From assembly GCF_040546585.1 (NCBI RefSeq), contig NZ_JBEPOC010000001.1, forward strand, positions 1,860,001 through 1,924,000: a stretch of 64,000 bases of DNA, in the 5' to 3' direction. The position numbers were made by a program, and so were the translations under genes. Below, piece after piece: positions 17,981-27,016 of this stretch. Below the pieces are notes generated by a model. It did not search any database. It saw only the letters and a list, made by a program, of their open reading frames with translations, and was not told the DNA's origin. The stretch comes from Marmoricola sp. OAE513 (lineage in GTDB: Bacteria > Actinomycetota > Actinomycetes > Propionibacteriales > Nocardioidaceae). Position 1 is the stretch's first letter. Each line of letters begins with the position of its first letter.

Positions 17981-17987
17981 GGCCTGG

Positions 17988-18692
17988 TCAGTAGAGCCAG
18001 GAATCCGCGGTCGCCACGCGGAACCGCTGGACCTGCGCGAGCAGCACCACCGGGACGACGACGTACAGGCCGACACCGAGCAGCAGCGCGCCGAGGAGCA
18101 GGGCGGCTGCCGCGCGCAGGACGAACCCGAGCTCGCCGACCAAGTCAGCGGCGACCAGCTTGCAGCTGGAGGCGAGGGCCGCGAACGGCGACTGCCCCTG
18201 CTCGATCACGAACAGCAGTGCGTACCGGGCGAAGAAGCCGAGCACCAGCACCGGCAGCACCAGGAAGACGGTGCTCACGGTGAGCAGGGTCGCGAGCACG
18301 GCGGAGGCTCCGAGGACGCGGGGCCACGGCAGGCTTCGGTTGAACGCCGACCCCGGCTCGTTCCCGTCGACGACGTCGAGGCCGGCGCGGTAGATCCCCG
18401 CGACAACCAGGTGCCCGACCAGCACCAGCGCGAAGATCGCCACCACGAGCGCGAGCTGCGCGCGCTGGTCGCTGGGACCGCAGGGGATGCGCAAGGTCTC
18501 GCCGAGGTACTGGCGGCCGCAGTCACGGCTTCCGGCGACCGCGATCCCGATGAGGTGCTGCAGCACGACGTGCACGGCGATCCCGACGGTGCCCAGCACC
18601 AGGGTCGGGACCAGCACCCGGTCGGGCGAACCGACCAGGGCACGCCAGCCGGCGCGCAGGCTCCCGGCAGGAGGCGCCTCGGTCTGGGTCAC
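17988..18692 (-). CDS. Hypothetical polytopic membrane protein
   Basis: A 234-residue protein with about five hydrophobic segments: VLVPTLVLGTVGIAVHVVL, LALVVAIFALVLVGHLVVAG, VLATLLTVSTVFLVLPVLVLGF and a C-terminal pair including ALLLGALLLGVGLYVVVPVVLLA. Two cysteines lie in the first extracytoplasmic loop (RDCGRQYLG and RIPCGPSD). It resembles DUF4013-like or YciC-like proteins only in layout, and I do not assign a family. The GTG start lies 7 nt after TAGGAT, consistent with a leaderless transcript. It is separated from ino1 by a strong terminator. Confidence 0.7.
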   Translation of the reverse strand: MTQTEAPPAGSLRAGWRALVGSPDRVLVPTLVLGTVGIAVHVVLQHLIGIAVAGSRDCGRQYLGETLRIPCGPSDQRAQLALVVAIFALVLVGHLVVAGIYRAGLDVVDGNEPGSAFNRSLPWPRVLGASAVLATLLTVSTVFLVLPVLVLGFFARYALLFVIEQGQSPFAALASSCKLVAADLVGELGFVLRAAAALLLGALLLGVGLYVVVPVVLLAQVQRFRVATADSWLY

Positions 18693-18716
18693 GTTCGCGA
18701 TCCTAGAGAAGAATCA

Positions 18717-18750
18717 GTCGAGCCCCGGACCAGGTGGTCCGGGGCTCGAC
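18717..18750 (-). terminator. Strong hairpin terminator downstream of ino1
   Basis: Perfect 15-bp stem GTCGAGCCCCGGACC/GGTCCGGGGCTCGAC with a 4-nt AGGT loop, 27 bp beyond the ino1 stop. No T-run follows. It is among the strongest simple hairpins in the window. Confidence 0.85.
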
Positions 18751-18776
18751 CCGAAATCAGCACGGTTCAGCTGAGG

Positions 18777-19868
18777 TCAGCGCTCGACCTCGCCGCGGAT
18801 GAACGCCTCGACGGAGGCCTGGCCCTCGTCGTCCGGGCGCTGCACCGGCGGGGACTTCATCAGGTAGGAGCTCGCCGAGAGCAGCGGGCCACCGACGCCG
18901 CGGTCCTTGGCGATCTTCGCCGCACGGATCGCGTCGATGATGATGCCGGCCGAGTTCGGGGAGTCCCAGACCTCCAGCTTGTACTCGAGGTTGAGCGGAA
19001 CGTCACCGAAGGCGCGACCCTCGAGGCGGACGTAGGCCCACTTGCGGTCGTCGAGCCACGCGACGTAGTCGCTCGGGCCGATGTGCACGTTCTTGTCGTA
19101 GACCTTGCCGGCCAGCGGACCGTTCAGGTTGGACGTCACGGCCTGGGTCTTCGAGACCTTCTTGGACTCCAGGCGCTCGCGCTCGAGCATGTTCTTGAAG
19201 TCCATGTTGCCGCCGACGTTGAGCTGGTAGGTGCGGTCCAGCGCGACACCGCGGTCCTCGAACAGCTTCGCCATCACGCGGTGGGTGATGGTGGCGCCGA
19301 CCTGGCTCTTGATGTCGTCACCGATGATCGGGACGCCGGCGTCCTCGAACTTCTTGGCCCACTCGGGGTCGGAGGCGATGAAGACAGGCAGCGCGTTGAC
19401 GAAGGCCACGCCCGCGTCGATCGCGCACTGGGCGTAGTACTTGTCGGCGATCTCGGAACCGACCGGCAGGTAGGAGACGAGCACGTCGACCTGGGCGTCC
19501 TTGAGCGTCTGCACGACGTCGACGGCCGGAGCGTCGGACTCCTCGATGGTCTCGAGGTAGTACTTGCCGAGGCCGTCGTTGGTGACGCCGCGGGAGACGA
19601 TCACGCCGGTCGGCGGGACGTCGGCGATGCGGATGGTGTTGTTCTCCGAGTTGTTGATCGCGTCGGAGAGGTCGAAGCCGACCTTCTTGGCGTCGACGTC
19701 GAACGCGGCGACGAACTCGACGTCGCGGACGTGGTAGTCGCCGAACATGACGTGCATGAGACCCGGCACGGTGTCGCTCGGGTCGGCGTTCTTGTAGTAC
19801 TCGACGCCCTGGACCAGGGAGCTGGCGCAGTTGCCGACTCCCACGATGCCTACGCGAACCTTCGCCAT
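18777..19868 (-). CDS. ino1: myo-Inositol-1-phosphate synthase
   Basis: A 363-residue NAD-dependent isomerase converting glucose-6-phosphate to inositol-1-phosphate, the entry step to phosphatidylinositol, mycothiol and related lipids in actinobacteria. It has the Rossmann start [18 protein letters not shown], the [20 protein letters not shown] segment, [15 protein letters not shown], and the catalytic-domain [12 protein letters not shown] and SKTQAVTSN motifs. Length matches the short actinobacterial form. The ATG at 19868 has GAAGGAGAAG just upstream. padR ends 55 bp upstream on the same strand, so the two are probably cotranscribed from the iteron-containing region. Confidence 0.96.
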   Translation of the reverse strand: MAKVRVGIVGVGNCASSLVQGVEYYKNADPSDTVPGLMHVMFGDYHVRDVEFVAAFDVDAKKVGFDLSDAINNSENNTIRIADVPPTGVIVSRGVTNDGLGKYYLETIEESDAPAVDVVQTLKDAQVDVLVSYLPVGSEIADKYYAQCAIDAGVAFVNALPVFIASDPEWAKKFEDAGVPIIGDDIKSQVGATITHRVMAKLFEDRGVALDRTYQLNVGGNMDFKNMLERERLESKKVSKTQAVTSNLNGPLAGKVYDKNVHIGPSDYVAWLDDRKWAYVRLEGRAFGDVPLNLEYKLEVWDSPNSAGIIIDAIRAAKIAKDRGVGGPLLSASSYLMKSPPVQRPDDEGQASVEAFIRGEVER

Positions 19869-19923
19869 GGCTTCTCCTTCGATTTGCTGGTGCTGAAACT
19901 GATTTCGGTGTGGAGCTGAGGTG

Positions 19924-20520
19924 TTACGGGTTCTGCGGTGCGACGTTCTGAGGCGGCGCAGTCTGGGGGGCGCGGTCGTTCCCGCCGCGGTCGTGGTTGC
20001 CACGCTCGGCCTCGATCAGGTCGGTGAGCCAACGGACCTCGCGCTCCACCGACTCGGCGGCGTGCCGCCGCAGCTCGGTCTGGTAGCGGTCGGCGCCGCT
20101 GCTCAGCACCCGGGCGCGGTCGAGGCGCTCCTGGAGCCGTGAGCGGCGACCTTCGAGGATGCGGAGCCGGACGGCGGCGTCCGTGCGCGAGAAGAACGCG
20201 AACCGCATGTTGAAGTTCTCGTCCTCCCACGCGGCTGGGCCGGCGTCGGTGATCTCGGAGGCGAAGTACTCCGTACCCGCCGGCGTGATCTGGTAGACGA
20301 TCCGCGCGCGGCGCGAGACGGTCGGGCTGGTGGCGACGACCTCGGTGATCCAGCCGGCGCGCAGCATCCGCTTGAGAGCGGGGTAGAGCGAACCGTAGGA
20401 CAGCAGGCGGGTCCAACCGAGCAGCAGGTTCAGCCGCTTGCGCAGCTCGTAGCCGTGCAGCGGGGACTCCTGGAGGAGTCCGAGCACTGCAAGCTCGAGG
20501 GTGGCGCCCTTGCTCGGCAT
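19924..20520 (-). CDS. PadR-family transcriptional regulator
   Basis: A 198-residue regulator. An N-terminal PadR winged helix covers residues about 8-90 ([53 protein letters not shown]). It continues with a C-terminal helical dimerisation segment and a Pro/Gln/Asn-rich tail. It lies immediately upstream of ino1 and divergent from the class A PBP gene, the same context as PadR genes next to ino1 in mycobacteria and Streptomyces. The five TATCG iterons begin 26 bp upstream of its ATG, so autoregulation and control of ino1 and perhaps the PBP are plausible. No ligand-binding site is recognisable. Confidence 0.9.
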   Translation of the reverse strand: MPSKGATLELAVLGLLQESPLHGYELRKRLNLLLGWTRLLSYGSLYPALKRMLRAGWITEVVATSPTVSRRARIVYQITPAGTEYFASEITDAGPAAWEDENFNMRFAFFSRTDAAVRLRILEGRRSRLQERLDRARVLSSGADRYQTELRRHAAESVEREVRWLTDLIEAERGNHDRGGNDRAPQTAPPQNVAPQNP

Positions 20521-20545
20521 GGATCTCTGCTTCCATCAGGGGAGG

Positions 20546-20610
20546 TATCGACCGCATCTATCGACGCGGCCTATCGAAAGAACCTATCGGATCGATATAT
20601 CAGTCGTCCA
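20546..20610. promoter_or_regulatory. Five 13-bp TATCG iterons upstream of padR (probable PadR operator)
   Basis: TATCG or TATC starts recur at 20546, 20559, 20572, 20585 and 20598 with an exact 13-bp period. The first three read TATCGA plus seven variable bases. The fourth runs into CGATATATC, an A/T-rich near-palindrome. The block is markedly A/T-rich for this genome and lies between the divergent padR and PBP genes. Confidence 0.65.
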
Positions 20611-20777
20611 GTTCACGGCGTGTTCACGCGTGAGACGCTGCTCACGACGAGCCACGATCACGACGGCTGTGGCTCGACGCCGTACCCTCGATCTAGCACC
20701 GGGCCCTGTCTCACCGCGACGACCAGGGGTCCGGCCTACCGACCTGACCAGCACCCTTCCCCCTGGAGTACGACACA

Positions 20778-23048
20778 GTGAGTGCCAACACGCCCCGGCC
20801 GCCGCGCCCCGGGAGCCGGTCCGCCAGCAGCGCCGGGTCCCGCCGAGCCACCAGCGCCCGCGGTTCTGCCAAGGGCCCGGCGAAGGGCCCAGCGAAGGGC
20901 AGGGGTTCGGCGAAGGGCAAGGGTCCCGGGAAGCCGAAGAAGCCGCTCACGAAGAAGGAGTGGGCCCTCAAGGGACTCAAGTGGGCCACCATCGTCGGCG
21001 TCGTGATGGCCGTGCTGATGATGTCGATCTTCTACTTCGCCTACCGGTCGACGAAGATCCCCAACCCGAACTCCGACTTCCAGGCGCAGACCACCAAGGT
21101 CTTCTACGCCGGTGGCAAGAGCTCGCTCGGCTCGTTCGCCACCCAGAACCGGGAGTCGATCCCGCTCGCCGAGATCCCGAAGGTGATGCAGGACGCAGTC
21201 GTCGCCGCCGAAGACCGTTCCTTCTGGACCAACAACGGCATCGACCTCAAGGGCATCGTGCGGGCCGCGTTCTCCAACGCGCAGGGCAACTCGACCCAGG
21301 GTGCCTCGACGATCACCCAGCAGTACGTGAAGCTGCTCTACCTGACCCAGGAGCGCACCCTCAAGCGCAAGGCCAAGGAAGCGATCCTGTCGCTGAAGAT
21401 CCAGCAGCAGCAGTCCAAGTCGCAGATCCTCGAGGGCTACCTCAACACCGTCTACTTCGGTCGTGGCGCGTACGGCGTGCAGGCGGCCGCCGGCGCCTTC
21501 TTCGGCAAGAAGGCCAAGGACCTCGACCCCGACGAGGCAGCGATGCTCGCCGCGGTGCTGAACTCGCCGAACTACCTCAGCCCGGACCGCAGCGACGAGT
21601 CCCGCGCCGCCCTGCTCGCGCGCTACAAGTACGTCGTCAACGGCATGGAGACCACCGGCAAGCTCAGCGCCGACGTGGCCTCGAAGATCGTGGACCGGCT
21701 GCCCAAGATCAAGAAGCAGCGCACCAGCAACCTGTACGGCGGCCAGAAGGGCTTCATGCTTGACATGGTCAAGGACGAGCTGGCCAAGCTCGGCTTCGAC
21801 GAGTCCGCGATCCTCGGCGGCGGCCTCCGGGTCACCACGACCTTCACCAAGAAGGCGATGGACGCGGCGAAGCAGGCCGTGGCCGAGCAGCGCCCCGAAG
21901 GACTGAGCTCCAAGCAGCTGCACGTCGCCACCGCCTCGGTCAACGTCAAGACCGGTGGCCTGATGGGCTTCTACTCCGGACAGGACTACCTGCAGAGCCA
22001 GATCAACTGGGCGGCGTACGGCGGGCCGCCGGGCTCCACCTTCAAGGCCTTCGCCATCGCGGCCGGCCTCGAGGCGGGGTACAGCCTGAAGGACACCTTC
22101 GACGGCAACTCGCCGTACGAGATCGGCGGCATCGACTTCAACAACCAGGGTGAGGGTCGCGGCAAGAGCTACGGTTCGCGGATCAGCCTGCTCACCGCGG
22201 CGGAGAACTCGGTGAACACTGCGTTCGTCGACATGACCCAGGCGATCCCCAACGGCCCGCGCAAGATCGTCGACACCGCCGTCGCACTCGGCATCCCTGC
22301 CGACTCCCCGGGCCTCGAGCCGAACGTCGGTGTCGCGCTCGGCTCGGCGACGATCGGCCCCATCTCGATGGCGAACGCCTACGCGTCGATCGCGAACGGC
22401 GGGGTCGCCCACGAGATCCACGTCATCTCCAAGGTCACCCGGGCCAGCGACGGCGAGGTGCTCTACGCCGTGCCGAAGGACAGCAAGAAGGCGATCGACG
22501 AGGACGTCGCCGCTGACACCAGCTACGCGCTCCAGAAGGTCGTCAGCAACGGCACCGGCCGCAACGCCCGGCTCTCCGACCGACCCGTCGCGGGCAAGAC
22601 CGGTACGGCGACCAACGACGACGGCGACGTCGTCTCCTCCTGGTTCGTCGGGTTCACCCCGCAGGTCGCCACCGCGGTGATGTACGTGCGCGGCAAGGGA
22701 TCGGGTGCTCTGCAGGGTTACATGCCGACGTTCTACGGTGGCGAGTTCCCCGCGCGCACCTTCCAGGACCTGATGACCCGGGTGATGGAGGGCGTCGAGA
22801 AGGAGGACTTCCCGAAGCCGGCGAACCTGGACGGGAAGGCGCCGTCGAACGGCCACGCCCCGGCGAAGCCGACGCCGACGAAGAAGCCGACCAAGAAGCC
22901 GACCGGTCCGACGAACCTGCCGACGAACCCCGTGACGTTGCCGCCGACGCCGCCGGCCTCGACGCCTCCGCCGCCCACGCCGTCGAGCACCCCGACCGGC
23001 CAACCGTCGTCGACCTGCGGGGTGCTGAACCCGAACCCCTGCGGGTGA
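20778..23048 (+). CDS. ponA: Class A penicillin-binding protein (bifunctional transglycosylase/transpeptidase)
   Basis: A 756-residue peptidoglycan synthase. Residues 1-68 are a Lys/Gly/Ala/Pro-rich cytoplasmic tail and 70-89 a transmembrane helix. The GT51 domain follows, with catalytic Glu145 in VVAAEDRSFW and the GASTITQQYVK motif. The transpeptidase domain has S420-TFK (PPGSTFKAF), an SVN motif in AAENSVNTAF and K607TG in VAGKTGTATNDD. The C-terminus is a Pro/Thr/Lys-rich tail ending in CGVLNPNPCG. The GTG start has GGAG 9 nt upstream. Its stop overlaps the GT87 GTG as GTGA. This is the ponA1-type gene expected at this locus. Confidence 0.95.
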   Translation: MSANTPRPPRPGSRSASSAGSRRATSARGSAKGPAKGPAKGRGSAKGKGPGKPKKPLTKKEWALKGLKWATIVGVVMAVLMMSIFYFAYRSTKIPNPNSDFQAQTTKVFYAGGKSSLGSFATQNRESIPLAEIPKVMQDAVVAAEDRSFWTNNGIDLKGIVRAAFSNAQGNSTQGASTITQQYVKLLYLTQERTLKRKAKEAILSLKIQQQQSKSQILEGYLNTVYFGRGAYGVQAAAGAFFGKKAKDLDPDEAAMLAAVLNSPNYLSPDRSDESRAALLARYKYVVNGMETTGKLSADVASKIVDRLPKIKKQRTSNLYGGQKGFMLDMVKDELAKLGFDESAILGGGLRVTTTFTKKAMDAAKQAVAEQRPEGLSSKQLHVATASVNVKTGGLMGFYSGQDYLQSQINWAAYGGPPGSTFKAFAIAAGLEAGYSLKDTFDGNSPYEIGGIDFNNQGEGRGKSYGSRISLLTAAENSVNTAFVDMTQAIPNGPRKIVDTAVALGIPADSPGLEPNVGVALGSATIGPISMANAYASIANGGVAHEIHVISKVTRASDGEVLYAVPKDSKKAIDEDVAADTSYALQKVVSNGTGRNARLSDRPVAGKTGTATNDDGDVVSSWFVGFTPQVATAVMYVRGKGSGALQGYMPTFYGGEFPARTFQDLMTRVMEGVEKEDFPKPANLDGKAPSNGHAPAKPTPTKKPTKKPTGPTNLPTNPVTLPPTPPASTPPPPTPSSTPTGQPSSTCGVLNPNPCG

Positions 23049-24439
23049 ACGAGCCGACCCGGGACGATCCGGTCGCGACCGCGCTGAGCGAGGTCGTGGG
23101 CGGTCCCGTCGGCGCGCGCGGGCGACCGCACAGCTGGTGGACCCCGGTCCGGGTGCTGCTCGCGGTGTTCTCGGTGGTCTTCATGCTGAGCTTGGTCCAG
23201 AAGTACCCGTGCGGCCAGACCAACTGGTCGAACGAGAAGGTCCGCTACAGCAAGATGTGCTACTCCGACGTGCCCTACCTCTACACGGGCCGCGGGTTCG
23301 CCGAGCACCGCTGGCCCTACGCCGAGACCACCGATCGGTACCAGACGATGGAGTACCCGGTCCTGACGTCCTACTTCGCGTGGGGTGCCTCGATCGTGAC
23401 CTCGTGGATGCCGTCCGGTCCGCCGCAGGAGGTCCGCGCGCAGACGGAGTCCGGCGCGCTCTGGGGTCTGCCGGGGATGGCCAAGGAGGTCAACACCTAC
23501 TTCCTGGTCACCGCGATCATGCTGCTCGTGTGCGGTCTCGGCGCCACGTACTTCCTCGCCGGCGCCAGTCCCGGACGTCCGTGGGACGCGATGGCGTTCG
23601 CCGCCTCGCCGACCTTGCTGGTCACCGGGCTGGTCAACTGGGACCTGCTCGCGGTGCTCTTCACCGCTGGGGCGCTGTGGGCGTGGGCGCGCGGGAAGCC
23701 GGTGCTTGCAGGTGTCATGGTCGGGCTCGGCGTCGCCGCCAAGCTCTACCCGCTGTTCCTGCTCGGGGCCTTCCTCATCGACGCGATCCGGCGACGCAAG
23801 CCGTCGCTCTTCGGCGTCACCGCCGTGGCGGCGCTGGTGGCCTGGATCGCGGCGAACCTGCCGGCGATGGCGAGCAACGCCGAGGCCTGGAAGCTCTTCT
23901 GGTCGTTCAACTCCGACCGGGGGGCCGACCTCGGGTCCCTCTGGTTGGTCCTCCAGCAGCACGGCGCGACCGTCACCGCGCACACGATCAACGTCTGGTC
24001 CGGCGCCTTCTTCGTGGTCGCCTGCGGCGCGATCCTCGCCCTCGGGATGATGGCGAAGAAGCGGCCGCAGGTCGCTCAGATCGCCTTCCTCGTGGTCGCG
24101 GCATTCCTACTGGTGAACAAGGTCTACTCGCCACAGTACGTGCTGTGGCTGCTGCCGCTCGCCGTGCTCGCGCGTCCCCGCTGGCGGGACCTCCTCATCT
24201 GGCAGGCCACCGAGCTCGTCTACTTCGCCTCGGTCTGGTTCTACCTGGGCGGTTGGTTGGCGCCGTCCTCGGGCGAGAACCCGACGGTCTACCAGCTCGC
24301 GATCGTCGCGCGCCTGCTCGGCGAGCTGTACCTGGTGGCGCTGGTCGTCCGCGACATCTGGGTCGCCGAACCGGACGAGAGCGAGTGGAGCGACGAGGAG
24401 TGGTCCGAGGTGGAACGGGTCGAGGCCCGGCTCAGCTGA
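23045..24439 (+). CDS. GT87-type polyprenol-phosphate glycosyltransferase, membrane protein
   Basis: A 464-residue polytopic protein with about ten hydrophobic segments. Typical GT87/DUF2029 features are an early extracytoplasmic loop with YTGRGFAEHRWPYAE and MEYPVLTSYFAWG, LVTGLVNWDLLAVLFTAGAL, LAGVMVGLGVAAKLYPLFLL and a late VNKVYSPQYVLWLLPLAVL. In mycobacteria such proteins use polyprenyl-phosphate mannose for envelope glycans; the sugar and acceptor here are inferred only. The C-terminus is an acidic cytoplasmic tail (DESEWSDEEWSEVER). It is translationally coupled to the PBP gene through GTGA, as in the mycobacterial ponA1-Rv0051 pair. Confidence 0.85.
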   Translation: MNEPTRDDPVATALSEVVGGPVGARGRPHSWWTPVRVLLAVFSVVFMLSLVQKYPCGQTNWSNEKVRYSKMCYSDVPYLYTGRGFAEHRWPYAETTDRYQTMEYPVLTSYFAWGASIVTSWMPSGPPQEVRAQTESGALWGLPGMAKEVNTYFLVTAIMLLVCGLGATYFLAGASPGRPWDAMAFAASPTLLVTGLVNWDLLAVLFTAGALWAWARGKPVLAGVMVGLGVAAKLYPLFLLGAFLIDAIRRRKPSLFGVTAVAALVAWIAANLPAMASNAEAWKLFWSFNSDRGADLGSLWLVLQQHGATVTAHTINVWSGAFFVVACGAILALGMMAKKRPQVAQIAFLVVAAFLLVNKVYSPQYVLWLLPLAVLARPRWRDLLIWQATELVYFASVWFYLGGWLAPSSGENPTVYQLAIVARLLGELYLVALVVRDIWVAEPDESEWSDEEWSEVERVEARLS

Positions 24440-24446
24440 GCCTTGG

Positions 24447-24472
24447 TCCGGTGGATGAGCCTGTCGAAACCC
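24447..24472. repeat. Copy of the interspersed GAGCCTGTCGAAACC-type repeat at a convergent junction
   Basis: The junction between the GT87 and alr-like stops carries GGTGGATGAGCCTGTCGAAA followed by CC. It resembles the GTCGAGCCTGCCGAGACG elements at about 47.1 and 55.3 kb. CAGCTGA stretches on both sides could pair and help termination. Confidence 0.5.
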
Positions 24473-25519
24473 TCAGCTGATCTCGACTTCGTCGAAGTAC
24501 GTCGCGGTGTACCGCACCCGGACCTCGACAGTCTCGCCGATCTCGGGCACGTTGGTGCCCGCCGGCAGGAACAGCATCGAGGCCTGCATGTGCGGGGGCT
24601 CGGCGAAGTAGCGCGCCTTGCCACCGAGGGTGAACGGCGACTTCGCGAGCCCGACCGCGTCGAGGCCGCCGCGGGCGAGTGCCGAAACCCGGGCCTTCGC
24701 GCCGGAGTCCCCGGTCGGGGCTTCCAGGCCGATGCCGTGCGCGGTGCCCCCGGAGACGATGACGATCGTGCCGGTCCGGGGCAGCGTCCGCCCGCGGTAG
24801 CCGAAGACCTCGCCGCGCTCGACCGGGTGACTGTCCAGCACGTGTGCCCGGACGGCGAGCGCGCCGCGGTCGCCGAGCCACAGCTCGGTGCCGACTCGCT
24901 GGCGGAAGGTGACCTCGGGGTAGTGCTGCTCCAACCTCGCCACCTCCTCGACACCCAGGTGCGAGACCCACACCGTGGTGGCCAGGCCGGCAGCGACCAG
25001 CTCGGTCATCAGGGTCTCGGCCTCGGCGAGGTTCCCTCCGGCGCGTCCCAGTGGGAGGTGCACCGAGGAGCCCTCGAGGCGTACGCCGCCCGCACGTGCG
25101 ACCGCTGCCGCCTCGCGCAGACCGCGCGGGGTGAACCCGTGCCGCTTCATCGAGGTCATCAGCTCGAGGACGACCCGCGGACGGTCGCCGGAAGCGGCGA
25201 GGTCCCGCAGGTCCTCGATCCGGTCGACGGTGTGGATCAGCCGAGCGGCAGGGACCGACTCCGGGGGCAGGTCGAAGGAGCGCCATGGGGTCAGCACCAG
25301 CAGGTCGCCGTCGTACCGGTTCGCGACCTCGCTGAGCTCGGACGGCGTCCCGACGGCCACGACGTCGACGCCGAGCCAGCCGGCCTTGCGCGCCAACCGG
25401 CCGAGGCCGAAGCCGTAGCCGTTGCCCTTGATCACCGGGACCAGCCCGGACCGCTTCTCCGCGATCGCGCGCAGATGCGCGCGCCAGCGGTCGCCGTCGA
25501 CGTTCAGGACGAGGCTCAT
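24473..25519 (-). CDS. Alanine-racemase-fold PLP protein (possibly not a classical racemase)
   Basis: A 348-residue protein with an alanine racemase N-terminal barrel. K31 in PVIKGNGYGFG aligns with the PLP lysine of the usual KANAYGHG motif, but the A, A and H positions are G, G and F. SSVHLPLGR and WVSHLGVEEV follow. The C-terminal domain has FGYRGRTLPRTGTIV rather than the expected SMD-type motif. So the fold is clear but racemase activity is uncertain. It lies 4 bp after the FemX-like gene on the same strand, pointing to peptidoglycan stem or bridge metabolism. The ATG at 25519 is used. Confidence 0.75.
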   Translation of the reverse strand: MSLVLNVDGDRWRAHLRAIAEKRSGLVPVIKGNGYGFGLGRLARKAGWLGVDVVAVGTPSELSEVANRYDGDLLVLTPWRSFDLPPESVPAARLIHTVDRIEDLRDLAASGDRPRVVLELMTSMKRHGFTPRGLREAAAVARAGGVRLEGSSVHLPLGRAGGNLAEAETLMTELVAAGLATTVWVSHLGVEEVARLEQHYPEVTFRQRVGTELWLGDRGALAVRAHVLDSHPVERGEVFGYRGRTLPRTGTIVIVSGGTAHGIGLEAPTGDSGAKARVSALARGGLDAVGLAKSPFTLGGKARYFAEPPHMQASMLFLPAGTNVPEIGETVEVRVRYTATYFDEVEIS

Positions 25520-25523
25520 CCGG

Positions 25524-26657
25524 TCACCCCCGTCGCTTCAGGTAGAGCTGGAAGGCAGCGTAGATCGCCTTGTTCAGCGGCAGGTCCCACTCGCCGGCGT
25601 ACTCGACGGCCTCGCCACCGGTGCCGACCTTGAACTGGATCAGGCCCAGGTGCGGATCGTCGGAGGCGAGCGTCTCGGTGATGCCACGCAGGTCGTAGAC
25701 GGTCGCGCCGGCCTCGAGGGCATCGCTGATCATCTGCCACTGGATCGCGTTCGAGCCGCGGACATCGCGCTTCTCGGTCGAGCTCGCGCCGTAGGAGTAC
25801 CAGGCGTGCGTGCCCACCCGGATCCAGATCGTGGAGGCGACCAGGTCGCCCTCGTGCTCGGCCAGGTAGAGGCGGATCCGGTCGGGGTCCTCGGCGCTGA
25901 GCGCGTCGTACATGACCTCGAAGTAGCTCAGCGGGCGCGGGGTGAAGTGGTCCCGCTCCGCCGTCAGCCGGTAGAGGTCGTGGAACGCCGGCAGGTCCGC
26001 AGCGGTCCCGACGCGCACCTCGACACCTGCCTTCGCGGCCTTCTTGATGTTGCGACGCCACAGCTGGTTCATGCCGGACAGCACCTGGTCCGGCGTCAGC
26101 GGACCGTCGTCGTCGGCGAGGGGGACCTGGAAGTTGTACTGCGGCTGACCCGCCGCGAACCCGCCCGCGACCGACTGGCAGACCCAGCCGAGCTCGCGGA
26201 GCTGGGAGACGACAGCGGCGCCGGACTGGCTGCGCTCGGTCGGCGCGAGCGCGGTCAGGGTCGTGGTCGCGTCGTCGGCGATGCCTTCCTTGATCGCAGC
26301 GGCGTCCCAGCGTCGGGTCACCACAGGAGGTCCGATGCGGATGCCGAACGCGCCCTGCTTCTTCAGGTGCGCGGCCATCGGGTTCAACCAGGCGGCCAGG
26401 TCTCCGTCGGCCCAGTCGATGACCGGGCCCTCGGGGAGGTAGGCGAGGTAGCGCTTGACCTTGGGCAGCTGGCGGTAGAGCACCAGCGCTGCGCCGACCA
26501 GGTCCGCGCCGCGGAACCAGCCGACGGACTCGGCCTTCCACTCCTTCTTGACCTGCGCCCACGCCGGCGTCTGCAGGAAGCTCGCCGAGTCCTGGGTGCG
26601 GAGGAAGGCGAGGTGGTCGGCGCCGGAGATCGTCCGGACCTCGAGGGGGGAAGTCAC
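25524..26657 (-). CDS. FemAB/FemX-family peptidoglycan bridge aminoacyltransferase
   Basis: A 377-residue protein with two GNAT-like halves typical of FemABX. Visible features are FLQTPAWAQVKKEW near the N-terminus, the LWRRNIKKAAKAGVEVRVG linker that follows the first half, WYSYGASSTEKRD, and the C-terminal motif AIQWQMISDALEAGATVYDLRG with LGLIQFKVGTGGEAVEYAGEWDLP. Family members add the first amino acid of the interpeptide bridge to lipid II from aminoacyl-tRNA. The GTG at 26657 lies 6 nt after TAGGCT, consistent with a leaderless mRNA. It is probably cotranscribed with the alr-like gene. Confidence 0.9.
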   Translation of the reverse strand: MTSPLEVRTISGADHLAFLRTQDSASFLQTPAWAQVKKEWKAESVGWFRGADLVGAALVLYRQLPKVKRYLAYLPEGPVIDWADGDLAAWLNPMAAHLKKQGAFGIRIGPPVVTRRWDAAAIKEGIADDATTTLTALAPTERSQSGAAVVSQLRELGWVCQSVAGGFAAGQPQYNFQVPLADDDGPLTPDQVLSGMNQLWRRNIKKAAKAGVEVRVGTAADLPAFHDLYRLTAERDHFTPRPLSYFEVMYDALSAEDPDRIRLYLAEHEGDLVASTIWIRVGTHAWYSYGASSTEKRDVRGSNAIQWQMISDALEAGATVYDLRGITETLASDDPHLGLIQFKVGTGGEAVEYAGEWDLPLNKAIYAAFQLYLKRRG

Positions 26658-26716
26658 GCCACGAGCCTAGGGGCTGGGGAGAACTCCTCGGTGCACCCGT
26701 CGCTAGGGTCGTGATC

Positions 26717-27016
26717 ATGAGCACCTTCGCCCCCGAGGTCGTCACGGCCGTCTGCGCCCACATGAACGACGACCACACCGAGGACAGCCTGCGGATCGTG
26801 AAGGCGTTCGCCCGGCCCGAGGCCACCGCTGCGGTCATGTCGGGTCTCGACGAGACCGCCGGCGTCTGGACCGCCACCGTCGACGGTGCCACCGAAGAGG
26901 TCCGTGTCGCCTGGCCCTCCGGGCCGATCAGCGAGCGTGCCGAGATCCGCCGCGAGGTCGTCGTGCTCTACGAGTCCGCGTGCGCGAAGCTCGGTCTCGA
27001 GCCGTCAGCGCACTAG
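26717..27016 (+). CDS. DUF2470 domain protein
   Basis: A 99-residue protein made entirely of a DUF2470 domain (VVTAVCAHMNDDHTEDSLRI, then SGLDETAGVW and VRVAWPSGPISERAEIRREV). This domain is often found at the C-terminus of pyridoxamine-phosphate-oxidase-like or haem-utilisation proteins; the HMNDDH motif is the conserved hallmark. Function as a stand-alone protein is unknown. I prefer the ATG at 26717 over the GTG 6 nt upstream: TAGGGT lies 7 nt before the ATG, fitting a leaderless transcript. Its TAG stop overlaps the TAG of the convergent hydrolase in one CTAG. Confidence 0.85.
   Translation: MSTFAPEVVTAVCAHMNDDHTEDSLRIVKAFARPEATAAVMSGLDETAGVWTATVDGATEEVRVAWPSGPISERAEIRREVVVLYESACAKLGLEPSAH

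Noticed and set aside
17856-19919. Long plus-strand open frame covering ino1 and the membrane gene
   Set aside because: It crosses a 15-bp terminator hairpin and is antisense to a clear ino1; the composition is typical of a GC shadow.
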